Under the pieces are notes generated by a model that saw only the letters and a list, made by a program, of their open reading frames with translations, was not told where the DNA came from and did not search any database. The translations under genes were made by a program, and so were the position numbers. From an uncultured Lysobacter sp. (lineage in GTDB: Bacteria; Pseudomonadota; Gammaproteobacteria; Xanthomonadales; Xanthomonadaceae): a stretch of 33,758 bases of DNA. Shown piece by piece: positions 10,614-19,053 of this stretch (position 1 is its first letter; every line of letters starts with the position of its first letter). The stretch lies in assembly GCA_946480055.1 (NCBI GenBank), contig CAMLID010000032.1:1-33758 (forward strand), in the 5' to 3' direction.

Positions 10614-12593
10614 ATGCACGGCCTCAACCCCCCCCAACGCGCCGCCGTCCTGCATACCGACGGCCCCTTGCTCGTGCTCGCCGGCGCGGGCAGCGGCAAG
10701 ACCCGTGTGATCGTCGAGAAGATCGCCCACCTGATCGCCTCCGGCCGGATGCCGGCCAAGCGCATCGCCGCGATCACCTTCACCAACAAGGCCGCCAAGG
10801 AAATGCGCGAGCGCGTCGCCAAGCGCATCAAGGGCGACGCCGCGGACGGACTGACGATCTGCACCTTCCACGCCCTGGGCCTGCGCTTCCTGCAGATCGA
10901 CCACGCCAAGGCCGGGCTGCGGCGCGGTTTCAGCGTGTTCGACAGCGACGACTCGGCCGCCCAGATCAAGGACCTGCTGCCGCCGGGCAGCAAGCCCGAC
11001 GTACTCGACGGCATGCGCAACCTGATCTCGCGCGCCAAGAACGCCGGCCTGTCGCCCGAAGAGGCCCTGGCCGCCGCGACCAGCCCGCGCGAGATGGAGG
11101 CGGCGCTGCTATACCAGCGCTACCAGCAGCGCCTGAGCACCTTCAACGCGGTCGATTTCGACGACCTGATCCGCCTGCCCGTGCAGTTGCTGGAAGCCGA
11201 CGAAGACCTGCAGCTGGCCTGGCGCGAGCGCATCGGCTACCTGCTGGTCGACGAGTGCCAGGACACCAACGACGCCCAGTACCGCCTGCTCAAGTGCCTG
11301 GCCGGCACCCGCGGCCTGTTCACCTGCGTGGGCGACGACGATCAGTCGATCTACGCCTGGCGCGGCGCCAATCCCGACAACCTGCTGGAGCTGGGCAAAG
11401 ATTATCCGGCGCTGCAGATCGTCAAGCTGGAGCAGAACTACCGCTGCAGCAACCGCGTGCTGCGCGCGGCCAACACCCTGATCGCCAACAATCCGCACGA
11501 ACATCCCAAGACCCTGTGGAGCGAGCAGGCCGACGGCGAGCGGATCCGGGTCTGGGAATGCCGCGACAGTGCGCACGAGGCCGAGAAGGTCGCCAGCGAA
11601 ATCCATTTCCTGGCTCAGAAGCACAGCGCGCCGTGGAGCGACTTCTGCATCCTGTTCCGCGGCAACCACCAAAGCCGCGCGCTGGAGAAGGCGCTGCAAC
11701 TGCTGCGCGTGCCCTATCACCTCAGCGGCGGCACCGCGTTCCTGGAGCGGCACGAGGTCAAGGACGCGCTGTCCTGGCTGCGCCTGATCGCCAATCCCGA
11801 CGACGACGCCGCGTTCCTGCGCGCGGTCACGTCGCCCAAGCGCGAGGTCGGCGCGACCACCCTGGCCAAGCTCGCCGAACTGGCGCAGCAGGCGCACATG
11901 CCGATGTCGCGCGCGGCCGAATCGGTGGGCGCGCTCAAGCAGCTGCAACCGCGCGCGGCCAACGCGCTCGACGGCTTCGTCAACATCGTGCGATCGCTGC
12001 GCGGCGAAGCCCAGCGCATCAGCCCGGCCGAACTGGTGCGCGTGCTGGCCGAGCGCAGCGGCCTGCTGGCCGCGATCCGCGCCCAGTGCAAGGACGAAGC
12101 CAGCTTCCAGCGCCGCAAGGAAAACCTGGAAGAACTGTCCGACTGGTTCGACGGCGGCAAGGGTGCCGGCCCGGGCGAACTGGCCGCGCAGCTGGCGCTG
12201 CTGTCGCACGCCGACAAGGGCGAGGCCGGCAACCAGGTGCGGCTGATGAGCCTGCACGGCGCCAAGGGCCTGGAATTCCGCTATGTTTTCATCGTCGGCG
12301 TCGAGGACGGCAACCTGCCGCACGAGGCCAGCATCGAGGAGGGCCGCCTCGACGAGGAGCGCCGCCTGATGTACGTCGGCATCACCCGTGCCAAGGAAGC
12401 GCTGTACCTGTCGCATGCGCGCGAAACCCAGCGCTGGGGCGATCGCATCCGCCTGCAGCCCAGCCGCTTCATCGAAGAGTTGCCGGCAGCCGAACTGCAA
12501 CGCGACGGCGCCGATCCGGTGGCAGACGCGGCGCGCAAACAGGAACGCGCCACCGCCGGCTTCGCTGCGATCAAAGCCCTGTTGGAAGGCTGA
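10614..12593 (+). CDS. rep: ATP-dependent DNA helicase Rep
   Basis: This superfamily 1A 3'-5' helicase helps replication forks pass protein roadblocks and restart. The protein has 659 residues (E. coli Rep 673). Motif Q/I: LNPPQRAAV then GAGSGKTR (Walker A). Ia: ITFTNKAAKEM. II: DECQDTN. III: GDDDQSIYAWRGA. IV: EQNYRCS. V: LMSLHGAKGLEF. VI: RRLMYVGITRAKE. All motifs are intact. ATG at 10614 gives MHGLNPPQ, lining up with the E. coli start; an ATG three codons earlier (10605) is an alternative. The short C-terminal tail after PSRFIEEL is typical of Rep rather than UvrD, as is the initial LNPPQ. Confidence 0.95.
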   Translation: MHGLNPPQRAAVLHTDGPLLVLAGAGSGKTRVIVEKIAHLIASGRMPAKRIAAITFTNKAAKEMRERVAKRIKGDAADGLTICTFHALGLRFLQIDHAKAGLRRGFSVFDSDDSAAQIKDLLPPGSKPDVLDGMRNLISRAKNAGLSPEEALAAATSPREMEAALLYQRYQQRLSTFNAVDFDDLIRLPVQLLEADEDLQLAWRERIGYLLVDECQDTNDAQYRLLKCLAGTRGLFTCVGDDDQSIYAWRGANPDNLLELGKDYPALQIVKLEQNYRCSNRVLRAANTLIANNPHEHPKTLWSEQADGERIRVWECRDSAHEAEKVASEIHFLAQKHSAPWSDFCILFRGNHQSRALEKALQLLRVPYHLSGGTAFLERHEVKDALSWLRLIANPDDDAAFLRAVTSPKREVGATTLAKLAELAQQAHMPMSRAAESVGALKQLQPRAANALDGFVNIVRSLRGEAQRISPAELVRVLAERSGLLAAIRAQCKDEASFQRRKENLEELSDWFDGGKGAGPGELAAQLALLSHADKGEAGNQVRLMSLHGAKGLEFRYVFIVGVEDGNLPHEASIEEGRLDEERRLMYVGITRAKEALYLSHARETQRWGDRIRLQPSRFIEELPAAELQRDGADPVADAARKQERATAGFAAIKALLEG

Positions 12594-12619
12594 GCGCGGC
12601 ACCGACCGGATACGAAACC

Positions 12620-13132
12620 ATGACCACGCACGACGACACCCGCCTGCGCATCCGCGATATCGCGCCCGACGACCATGCCGCGGTGCTGGCGCTGAACCTG
12701 GAATCGGAAGAGCTGCTCAGTCCGATGGATGCGGCGCGGTTGCGCGAACTGCTGGCCGAAACGGCCTACCAGCGCGTGGTCGCCGACGGCGACGAAGTGA
12801 TCGCGTTCCTGCTCGCGTTCCGTGAAGGCTGCGGCTACGACAGCCCGAACTACCGCTGGTTCCAGCCGCGCTACGAGCGCTTCCTGTACATCGACCGGGT
12901 CGTGGTGTCGGCGGCGCAGCAAGGGCGCGGGCTCGGCGCCCTGCTCTATCGCGACCTGTTCGATTTTGCGCGCGACGACGGCGTCGATGCGGTCGCCTGC
13001 GAGTTCTACAGCGAGCCGCTCAACGAAGCCTCCAGCCGTTTCCATGGCAAGTTCGGCTTCCGCGAAGTCGGGACGCAATGGGTGGCCGAGGGCCGCAAAC
13101 GGGTGTCGCTGCAGATCGCGGCGCCGGGCTGA
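12620..13132 (+). CDS. GNAT family N-acetyltransferase
   Basis: The protein has 170 residues and a single GNAT fold. The N-terminal RIRDIAPDDHAAVLALN is the first strand and helix. The central LYIDRVVVSAAQQGRGLGALLYRDL contains the acetyl-CoA pyrophosphate-binding signature Q-x-x-G-x-G/A (QQGRGLG). The later SSRFHGKFGFREVG is the usual C-terminal motif B. It resembles the group of GNATs with EF-hand-free xanthomonad members annotated only by family, so the substrate is unknown. It begins 26 bases after rep and probably reads through from it; no strong Shine-Dalgarno is visible (GAAACC only). Confidence 0.85.
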   Translation: MTTHDDTRLRIRDIAPDDHAAVLALNLESEELLSPMDAARLRELLAETAYQRVVADGDEVIAFLLAFREGCGYDSPNYRWFQPRYERFLYIDRVVVSAAQQGRGLGALLYRDLFDFARDDGVDAVACEFYSEPLNEASSRFHGKFGFREVGTQWVAEGRKRVSLQIAAPG

Positions 13133-13217
13133 CGAACTGCCACAGCGGACAGTCCAGGATTGCGTGGCCACGGCGGTTGCGCGATGGTGCGATTCCCTGC
13201 CTCGTCCGGACACGCCC

Positions 13218-13682
13218 ATGCCTGCGTCCACTGCGCTGTCGCGCTACGTTTTAGTCGCTGCCCTGTTCGCCGCAACTGCCGCCGTCGCCGGCGAACGGCC
13301 AGAATTCCTCAGTTCGCCCGATCCTGCCGCCGCCTCGCTGCCGTTCTCCGAAGCGGTGCGCAGCGGCGACTTGCTGTTCCTGTCCGGCCAGATCGGCACC
13401 GCGGAGGGCAAGAACGAGCTCGTGCCCGGCGGCATCGCAGCCGAGTCGGACCGGACCCTGCAGCGCATCGAGGACGTGCTCAAGCGCCACGGCGCGTCGA
13501 TGCGCGACGTGATCAAGTGCACCGTGTTCCTGGCCGACATCAAGGAATGGCCGGCGTTCAACGAGGTCTACCGCCGCCACTTCCAGGCCCCGTACCCCGC
13601 GCGCAGCGCGCTGGCGGCATCGGGCCTGGCCATGAACGCGCGGGTGGAAGTGGAATGCATCGCGCAGGCATCCAAGCGCTGA
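13218..13682 (+). CDS. Exported RidA/YjgF-family protein
   Basis: The protein has 154 residues. The C-terminal 125 form a RidA (YjgF/YER057c/UK114) domain: PFSEAVRSGDLLFLSGQIGT, QTLQRIEDVLK-like helix, VIKCTVFLADIKEWPAFNEVYRRHF, PARSALAASGLAMNARVEVECIA. The Arg in PARSA corresponds to the arginine that binds the carboxylate of 2-aminoacrylate in deaminating RidA members. Unlike cytosolic RidA, the first 24 residues (SRYVLVAALFAATAAVAG) look like a signal peptide, so this member should be periplasmic and may not be an enamine deaminase. The ATG at 13218 has only weak upstream pairing. It follows the GNAT gene by 85 bases. Confidence 0.85.
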   Translation: MPASTALSRYVLVAALFAATAAVAGERPEFLSSPDPAAASLPFSEAVRSGDLLFLSGQIGTAEGKNELVPGGIAAESDRTLQRIEDVLKRHGASMRDVIKCTVFLADIKEWPAFNEVYRRHFQAPYPARSALAASGLAMNARVEVECIAQASKR

Positions 13683-13749
13683 CGCTTTCGCGCTCCAGTC
13701 GACCCAACACCCCGTAGCGGACCCGCGCGCCGCGGCTGCGGCTGCGGCC

Positions 13750-13806
13750 GTTGCCGTTGCCGTTGCCGTTGTTGCAGTTGCAGTTGCAGTTGCAGTTGCA
13801 GTTGCA
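13750..13806. repeat. Hexanucleotide microsatellite (GTTGCC)3-GTT-(GTTGCA)6
   Basis: Three GTTGCC units (13750-13767), an interrupting GTT, then six perfect GTTGCA units (13771-13806). GCGGCT-type repeats lie just before it. It sits about 70 bases downstream of the RidA-like gene, outside any supported gene. Such tracts slip during replication; any effect here would be on the 3' end of the upstream transcript only. Confidence 0.9.
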
Positions 13807-13859
13807 GCGGCATTGGAATCCATAGCACCGCACTCAAGCGAACACCCCTAGACCCGAAG

Positions 13860-14090
13860 GGCGGCGCGCAGGATGCGCGTCGTTTTTCGAATGGACAAGG
13901 ATGTCCCGTCGAAAAATCCCCGCGCCAGCACCGGGCTCGCACGGGAGGGTTGTCGAGGTAGGCCCTTCCCTTTGGTTACTTTTGATCGAAGGGAATCCAG
14001 GCGGACTCTTGGGCCAGCAAGAGAAAGTGACCCGCACGCGCAGCGGACGGAAGCCTTTGACCTAAAGAAGCGAAACCATCGCAGAAGCCC
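13860..14090. other. Dispersed-type intergenic element without a gene
   Basis: This stretch contains GTCGTTTTTCGAATGGACAA, matched in inverted form by GTCCCGTCGAAAAAT (13905-13919), then a run through CCCTTCCCTTTGGTTACTTT, and ends in GCGGACGGAAGCCTTTGACC. I recognise blocks like this as recurrent non-coding filler in Lysobacter/Xanthomonas genomes, often mis-called as short hypothetical genes on the minus strand. No supported protein. Confidence 0.45.
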
Positions 14091-14407
14091 GGAGTTCGCG
14101 GTCGCGGCTTGCGCCGCTCCTACCCCAAAGCAAGGCGAGAGCGGAGCAGGCGCGATTGAGGGGCGATCGCGGCTCACGCCGCTCCCACAGAAAGCAGAAG
14201 GCGACGGACTGGAAGCGAAACCCCGCCAGCAGACGGAGTTCGCGGTCGCGGCTCACGCCGCTCCTACCCCAAAGCAAAGCGAGAGCGGAGCAGGCGCGAT
14301 TGAGGGGCGATCGCGGCTCACGCCGCTCCCACAGAAAGCAGGCGTGAACCGAGGCGGTACCGCCGTCGGCGGGCGAAGTTCGCGGTCGCGGCTCGCGCCG
14401 CTCCTGC
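14091..14407. repeat. Cluster of five GTAG-type REP palindromes, including a 107-bp direct repeat
   Basis: Five 24-base elements in the same orientation (minus-strand form GTAGGAGCGGCGCAAGCCGC followed by GACC) lie at 14100-14123, 14165-14188, 14244-14267, 14309-14332 and 14384-14407. The second and fourth are the GTGGGAGCGGCGTGAGCCGC variant. The 107-bp segment 14091-14197 is repeated at 14235-14341 with three mismatches, offset 144 bp, so a two-element module was duplicated in tandem. The GTAG head and GC-rich palindrome fit the REP family mobilised by RAYT transposases; no RAYT gene is in the window. Confidence 0.85.
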
Positions 14408-14495
14408 AGAAGGCAGAAGCGGACTCCGGCCGCACCTCCCAACCCCGCCACACACCTCGGCTACACTTCAGCCCTTCCCACGCTCCGGATCGCGC

Positions 14496-15431
14496 ATGCA
14501 CACCCGCGCCCTTACCCTGTCCGTTCTCGCCTGCGCGCTCGCGCTGGGCGCCTGCAAGCGCAACGAAGCGCCTACCGCCCAACCGGCTGAGCCGGCAACG
14601 CCTGCCGCCACCGCAGCGGCTGCCCCGGCCGCGACTGCGGCGGCGACCGCCTCGCCCGGCGGCGACGACAACCTCAATGCCGTGCTCTGGGTCCAGACTT
14701 CGGCCGAGTACCGCGCCGCGACCGAAACCGTCTACCGCGCCGCCGCCGACAAGCTCGATACCGCGCTCAAGCAGAAGAACTGGGACGCGCTGGTGACCGA
14801 TGAGCGCGGCAACGCCGCCACCGGTCTGCCGCCGGCGGTGGTCATGGACGTGGACGAGACCGTGCTCGACAACTCGCCCTACCAGGCGCGCCTGGTGCGC
14901 GACGGCAAGGAGTACGACGAGGTCACCTGGGACGCCTGGGTCGCCGAGAAGAAAGCCAAGCCGCTGCCCGGCGTGGTCGATTTCGCCAAGGCCGCGACCG
15001 CCAAGGGCGTGACCATCCTGTATCTGTCCAACCGCGCCGAACATCTGCAGGCCGCGACCCTGGCCAACCTGCGCGCGGCCGGCATGCCGGTGAAGGACGA
15101 CAGCGTGTTCCTCGGCCTGGGCACCTTCGTCGAGGGCTGCGAGCAGAACGGCAGCGAGAAGAATTGCCGGCGCAAGCTGGCCGGGCAGAAGTACCGGGTG
15201 CTGATGCAGTTCGGCGACCAGCTCGGCGACTTCGTGCAGGTGGTGGCCAACACCCCGGCCGGCCGCGACGATCTGCTCAAGCAGTACCACGACTGGTTCG
15301 GCGAGCGCTGGTGGATGCTGCCCAACCCGACCTACGGTTCGTGGGAGCCGGCGCTGTTCAACAACGCCTGGGACCAGCCGCGCGAAGCGCGCCGGGCCAG
15401 CAAGCGTGAAGCGCTGAACGTCGCGCCCTGA
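14496..15431 (+). CDS. Lipoprotein acid phosphatase, HAD class IIIB (e(P4) family)
   Basis: The protein has 311 residues. Lipoprotein signal MHTRALTLSVLACALALGAC with Cys20 as the lipidated residue, then an Ala/Pro/Thr-rich linker (to about 55). The HAD core follows: motif I DVDET (118-122, Asp118 nucleophile), motif II SNR (178-180), and FGDQLGDF (239-246) carrying the magnesium-binding aspartates. This family, typified by the H. influenzae e(P4) protein, dephosphorylates nucleotides and other phosphomonoesters on the outer membrane so that nucleosides can be taken up. It stands alone, with a strong terminator at 15588. A decayed second copy of the 3' third of this gene lies at 20552-20898 beyond the pilus operon. 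Confidence 0.93.
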   Translation: MHTRALTLSVLACALALGACKRNEAPTAQPAEPATPAATAAAAPAATAAATASPGGDDNLNAVLWVQTSAEYRAATETVYRAAADKLDTALKQKNWDALVTDERGNAATGLPPAVVMDVDETVLDNSPYQARLVRDGKEYDEVTWDAWVAEKKAKPLPGVVDFAKAATAKGVTILYLSNRAEHLQAATLANLRAAGMPVKDDSVFLGLGTFVEGCEQNGSEKNCRRKLAGQKYRVLMQFGDQLGDFVQVVANTPAGRDDLLKQYHDWFGERWWMLPNPTYGSWEPALFNNAWDQPREARRASKREALNVAP

Positions 15432-15587
15432 ACCGGGCGCGCCTTGCTTGCGCATCGCAGTATGAAATCGATGTCGATGCCTTGGATGCTTTAACCCAGG
15501 CATTTCATTCGCTTGACGCGACCTCAGGCTGGCGCCGAACCCGGCGCCTTGCCGCAACTCGTAATCTTCCGGCGCAAGCCGGTTCGA

Positions 15588-15616
15588 AGGAGGCCTAGCG
15601 CCTCCTCTTCTTTTTC
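15588..15616 (+). terminator. Rho-independent terminator after acid phosphatase gene
   Basis: Perfect 7-bp stem AGGAGGC / GCCTCCT with loop CTAGC, followed by CTTCTTTTTCT. It ends the plus-strand acid phosphatase transcript just before the 3' end of the oppositely transcribed pilus operon. A near-identical hairpin occurs at 21037-21061. Confidence 0.85.
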
Positions 15617-15649
15617 TGCGCCGGGCATCCGTGTTGCCGGAGCCGGCGA

Positions 15650-16663
15650 TCAGTACGTCACCGTCACCGTGATGGTGTCGCTGTAGCTGCCGATGGCCGG
15701 CGCTTGCGCACCGACCCGACCGTAGACCGGCAGCGATTGCGCGATGCCTATCCCGGTGCCGGCCAGGGTATCGGTACCGAGGGTATTGCCCCAGCGCAAG
15801 CTGCGCGGGCTATCGCGATACAGCTCGTAGACGACGAACTGACCGGCGCCGTTGCGCATGCGCCGGATCGTGCCGCTGGCGTAGAGGCCGTTGTTGAGGC
15901 CGATCTGCCAGGCGGTGCGCCCGCTGCAGACCAGGCCGATCGACGTGGTCTGGTCGACGTTGGAGGTGATCGGCCCCGGCACACTGCCGAAGGCCAGGTT
16001 GGGCACCGGCTTGGGCGTGAGCGTGCAACTGTTCGGCACCGAGCCGTTGACGGTGAAGGGGAACTGACTGGGTGTGCCGCCGCTTCCTCCAGAGGTGCAC
16101 GAGGCCGGCATGGTGGCGCCGCCGATGATCGATTCGTCGTAGCGAAATTCGATCGAGGTGTCGGCCGCGCCAGTGAAGTGGTTGACGTAGGTACCGGCAT
16201 TGAGCCCGCTCTGGGCCGGGATGCGGCCGTACAAAGTCGCGTTGATGGTCTGATTTCCGCCCAGCACCGGCACGGAATAATTGAACTGCAGCAGCAACGG
16301 GTTGGGCACCGTGGCATTGCCGCGCGATCCCCAGATCGCACTGCGGGCGGCATCGGTGTAGAGCTGCATCTGCATCGGATCGTTGAAGGTATTGATAAGG
16401 CGACGTGGGTTGAGCGTGCCGCCGCCGTCCGTGCCGCTGCGGATGCTCACGCACATGTTGACCTTCGCGTTACCCAGTACGGCCAGGCCGGCGGTGGAGC
16501 AGGTGACGCTCAACGCCGCGGTGGCGTCGCTGATCGAGCCGCTCGTCGCCGGAAAATTCAGCGTGGTCATCGTGCCCGTGCACGTGGTCGCCGCGGATGC
16601 GGGACGTGCGGGCAGCCAGAACATCAGCATCAGGCACAGCGCGGCGGCGAGCAGACGATTCAT
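15650..16663 (-). CDS. Spore coat U (SCPU)-domain pilus tip adhesin, CsuE-like
   Basis: The protein has 337 residues with signal peptide (MNRLLAAALCLMLMFWLPA..ASA). Two SCPU-type immunoglobulin-like pilin domains follow: the first about 28-190 with Cys pairs, the second about 200-337 (SCTLTPKPVPNLAFGSVPG through LPVYGRV and the C-terminal SDTITVTVTY). The VTVTY ending is the strand that pairs with the chaperone and matches the ending of the major pilin. Two-domain SCPU proteins are the tip adhesins of archaic (sigma) chaperone-usher pili such as Acinetobacter Csu. Its ATG overlaps the usher stop by ATGA, so it is the last, translationally coupled gene of the operon. Confidence 0.88.
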   Translation of the reverse strand: MNRLLAAALCLMLMFWLPARPASAATTCTGTMTTLNFPATSGSISDATAALSVTCSTAGLAVLGNAKVNMCVSIRSGTDGGGTLNPRRLINTFNDPMQMQLYTDAARSAIWGSRGNATVPNPLLLQFNYSVPVLGGNQTINATLYGRIPAQSGLNAGTYVNHFTGAADTSIEFRYDESIIGGATMPASCTSGGSGGTPSQFPFTVNGSVPNSCTLTPKPVPNLAFGSVPGPITSNVDQTTSIGLVCSGRTAWQIGLNNGLYASGTIRRMRNGAGQFVVYELYRDSPRSLRWGNTLGTDTLAGTGIGIAQSLPVYGRVGAQAPAIGSYSDTITVTVTY

Positions 16664-19053
16664 GGCATCACCTCGGTCTGGCAGATCAGCGGCCCGATGC
16701 GCGGCACGCCGCCGCCGGCCGGGTACGCGAAGCGCACGCTGCAGGGACCGGCGGCGGTGTCGACGCGCACCGTGTTGAGCTCCTGCAAGGTATCCAGGTA
16801 GGTTTCGCCGTCGTAGCCGACGACCGCGGTTGCGCCGGAGTCCAGATGCACGCGACTTCCGACGGGCAGCGCTTGGCCGCGCATGTCGTGCAGCACCAGC
16901 ACTGCGGCGCGGACCTGCTCGATGCCGAAACGCACCAGCGTGCCGGAGCGGTCCTGCGGCGTGGCCTGGACCTCGACCCGGTCGAGCCGCAGATCGGCAG
17001 GCAGCTCCAGCGGATCGATGCCGATGCGATTGCGCTGCCAGGCGTTGAGCGGCGTCACCAGCAGCATGCCGTCGCGATCGGTGCGGCCGATCAACCGATT
17101 CTCGAGCAGCACCGGCACGTCGGCCCGACCGGTCGAGACCACAGCGAACGCGTCGCTGACGTTGCGCGCGGCGAAGGCGTGGCCGCCCATCCAGACCAGC
17201 GAGCCGCTGGCGCTGGCATAGCCGTAATCGTTGTCGCCCTGGCGGGCGAGGCCGAGGCTGTAGCGTCCGAACGAAGTCAGCCAGCCGGCTTCGGCCAGGC
17301 CGCCTTCTTCGCCGTCGCCGCCGCGCGCCTGCAGGCGCCAGCCGAAACCGCCGTCGCCGGGCACCGGCCGGCTCAGGTCGAGCACCGCCTGGTCGCGATC
17401 GCGGTTGCGTTGCAGCGAGGCGCTGAGTTGCAGACGACGATCTTCGCGGCCGTAGTCCAAGTTCATCGAGAAGCCGAGGTAGACGTTGCTGTCTTCGGAG
17501 CGATCCAGGTTCTGGTTGTACGACAGGCTCAGCGCCGCGCCGCCCTTGAAGTTGCGGGTCCAGGTGGCGCTGCCGTAGCGCGCCGGCGTTTCGTTGCGAT
17601 AGATCAGGCGCACGTAACTCAGGCCCAGGCTGCCCAGGCGGGTGTCGCTCCAGCTCGCCACCGCGCGTTCGCTGATCCGCGCCGGGCCGAGGCTGTAGCG
17701 CGAGGCGACATCGCGGTATTCGCCATGGGTGCGCTGGGTGTCGGCGGCGATGTTGAAGCGGCCGTTGCTCCAGTTGTAGGCGGCGGCATACAGCCAACCG
17801 GAGTCGCTGCGGTCCTGGCCGTGCGCGAGCGACGCGCTGAACACGCCGGCATGCCCGAGCAGCCAGATCGCGCCGAGTCCGCCGTTGATCACGCCGTCGC
17901 CGCCTTCGGCATGCGCTTCGAAGGTGAACTCATCGCTGATGCCATAGCGCAGGTCGGCGCTGCCGAGCAGTTCGCTGCCGTAGGAGAACGAACGCAACGC
18001 GTAGTCTTCGCGCGCCATGCCCAGGCTCAGCGACCAATCCGACAAGTCCTTGGCGAGCAGCTGTTGCGCGGCATAGAACGGAAAGTCGAGTTGGCGGGTG
18101 CGGCCGAAGGCGTCGGTGACGACCAACTGCGCGTTGCCGGCGCCGGTGATGCCCGGGATGGTCGCGAGCTGGAACGGCCCGGGCGGCAGTTCGCCGCTGT
18201 ATTGGCGGATGCCATTGACGTACAGGTCCACCGCCGACGGCACCGCGACTTCACCGAGGAAGGTCGGCAGCGGCGTGGTGATGCGATACGGCTGCAGACC
18301 GAAGTCGCGGCCGATGCGCACGCCGCCCAGGCGCAAGGGCCGCGTCCAGTCGAGCTGGCCGCTGATCACGTCGCCGACGGTGACGCTGAACATCGAGGCC
18401 GGCGCGGACCAGCGCCAGCTGCTGTCCAGGCGCACCGATTCGGTCCGCCGCGGCTCGCCTTCGCTGCGATGACTGCGCGTCACCGCGGTCTGGCTGAAGA
18501 CGCCGTTGCCGAGACCGAAAGCGCGCAGTTCGGCGAAGGCGCTGATGCTGTCGCTGTGGTCGTCGCGGCTGGCGTAGAAGTCGTAGTTGAGCAGCAGGCC
18601 GGGCGATGCGGTCGCGGTGGGAATATCGGTGCCCGGCGCATTCAGGCGCGTGGTCGCCAGGGACAACAGCGACAGCGGCGCGTCGATCGCCACGCGTTGC
18701 AATGAAGCGTCGTAGCGCACGCTGACGCCGGCCAGGCTGTCGGGCGCCAGCGATTCGCCGTCGTCGCGGCCCTCGAGGACGAAGCCGATCTGGCGCAGGG
18801 TCGCGACGCTGGCAAACAAATGGCCATCACGCAGCTCGAACGGTTGCGGCGTGCCGTAGGCGGTCTGGTTGAGGCTCACTTCGAGGTAGAGCTGGAGCGG
18901 AGCGGTCGCGGTGCCGATCTCGTCGGCACGGGCCAGGATCAACGGCGGCAGTTCCGCCGCATGGCCCGTTGGCGATGCCAAGAGCAGGCCTGCGGACATG
19001 GCTTCAGCGAGCCGGCGAGTCCAGCGCCAGCGTCCGCTCGATCGATTCGCCAT
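16660..19053 (-). CDS. Outer-membrane fimbrial usher of archaic chaperone-usher pilus
   Basis: The protein has 797 residues. After a signal peptide with a basic front (GRWRWTRRLAEAM..GHAA) come the N-terminal chaperone-binding domain (LYLEVSLNQT, FELRDGHLFA, LRQIGF), a 24-strand beta-barrel region with the plug (SAVDLYVNGIRQYSGELPPG and FQLATIPGITGAGNAQLVV, DAFGRTRQLDFPFY), and C-terminal domains (RTDRDGMLLVTPLNAWQRN, LPVGSRVHLDSGATAVVGYDGETYL). This is the complete FimD/PapC-type architecture; such ushers assemble and secrete pilin subunits. I chose ATG at 19053 because AAGGA precedes it and it supplies the positively charged signal-peptide front; it overlaps the chaperone gene by 50 bases. 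ATG at 18999, right after the chaperone stop, is the alternative. Confidence 0.93.
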   Translation of the reverse strand: MANRSSGRWRWTRRLAEAMSAGLLLASPTGHAAELPPLILARADEIGTATAPLQLYLEVSLNQTAYGTPQPFELRDGHLFASVATLRQIGFVLEGRDDGESLAPDSLAGVSVRYDASLQRVAIDAPLSLLSLATTRLNAPGTDIPTATASPGLLLNYDFYASRDDHSDSISAFAELRAFGLGNGVFSQTAVTRSHRSEGEPRRTESVRLDSSWRWSAPASMFSVTVGDVISGQLDWTRPLRLGGVRIGRDFGLQPYRITTPLPTFLGEVAVPSAVDLYVNGIRQYSGELPPGPFQLATIPGITGAGNAQLVVTDAFGRTRQLDFPFYAAQQLLAKDLSDWSLSLGMAREDYALRSFSYGSELLGSADLRYGISDEFTFEAHAEGGDGVINGGLGAIWLLGHAGVFSASLAHGQDRSDSGWLYAAAYNWSNGRFNIAADTQRTHGEYRDVASRYSLGPARISERAVASWSDTRLGSLGLSYVRLIYRNETPARYGSATWTRNFKGGAALSLSYNQNLDRSEDSNVYLGFSMNLDYGREDRRLQLSASLQRNRDRDQAVLDLSRPVPGDGGFGWRLQARGGDGEEGGLAEAGWLTSFGRYSLGLARQGDNDYGYASASGSLVWMGGHAFAARNVSDAFAVVSTGRADVPVLLENRLIGRTDRDGMLLVTPLNAWQRNRIGIDPLELPADLRLDRVEVQATPQDRSGTLVRFGIEQVRAAVLVLHDMRGQALPVGSRVHLDSGATAVVGYDGETYLDTLQELNTVRVDTAAGPCSVRFAYPAGGGVPRIGPLICQTEVMP

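Noticed and set aside
13873..14796. Open frame of about 300 codons on the plus strand through the REP cluster into the phosphatase gene
   Set aside because: Its sequence is translated REP repeats plus an out-of-frame read of the phosphatase; no ribosome site and no domain.
14253..15557. 434-codon minus-strand frame opposite the acid phosphatase
   Set aside because: Antisense shadow; the plus strand shows a lipobox and all HAD motifs.
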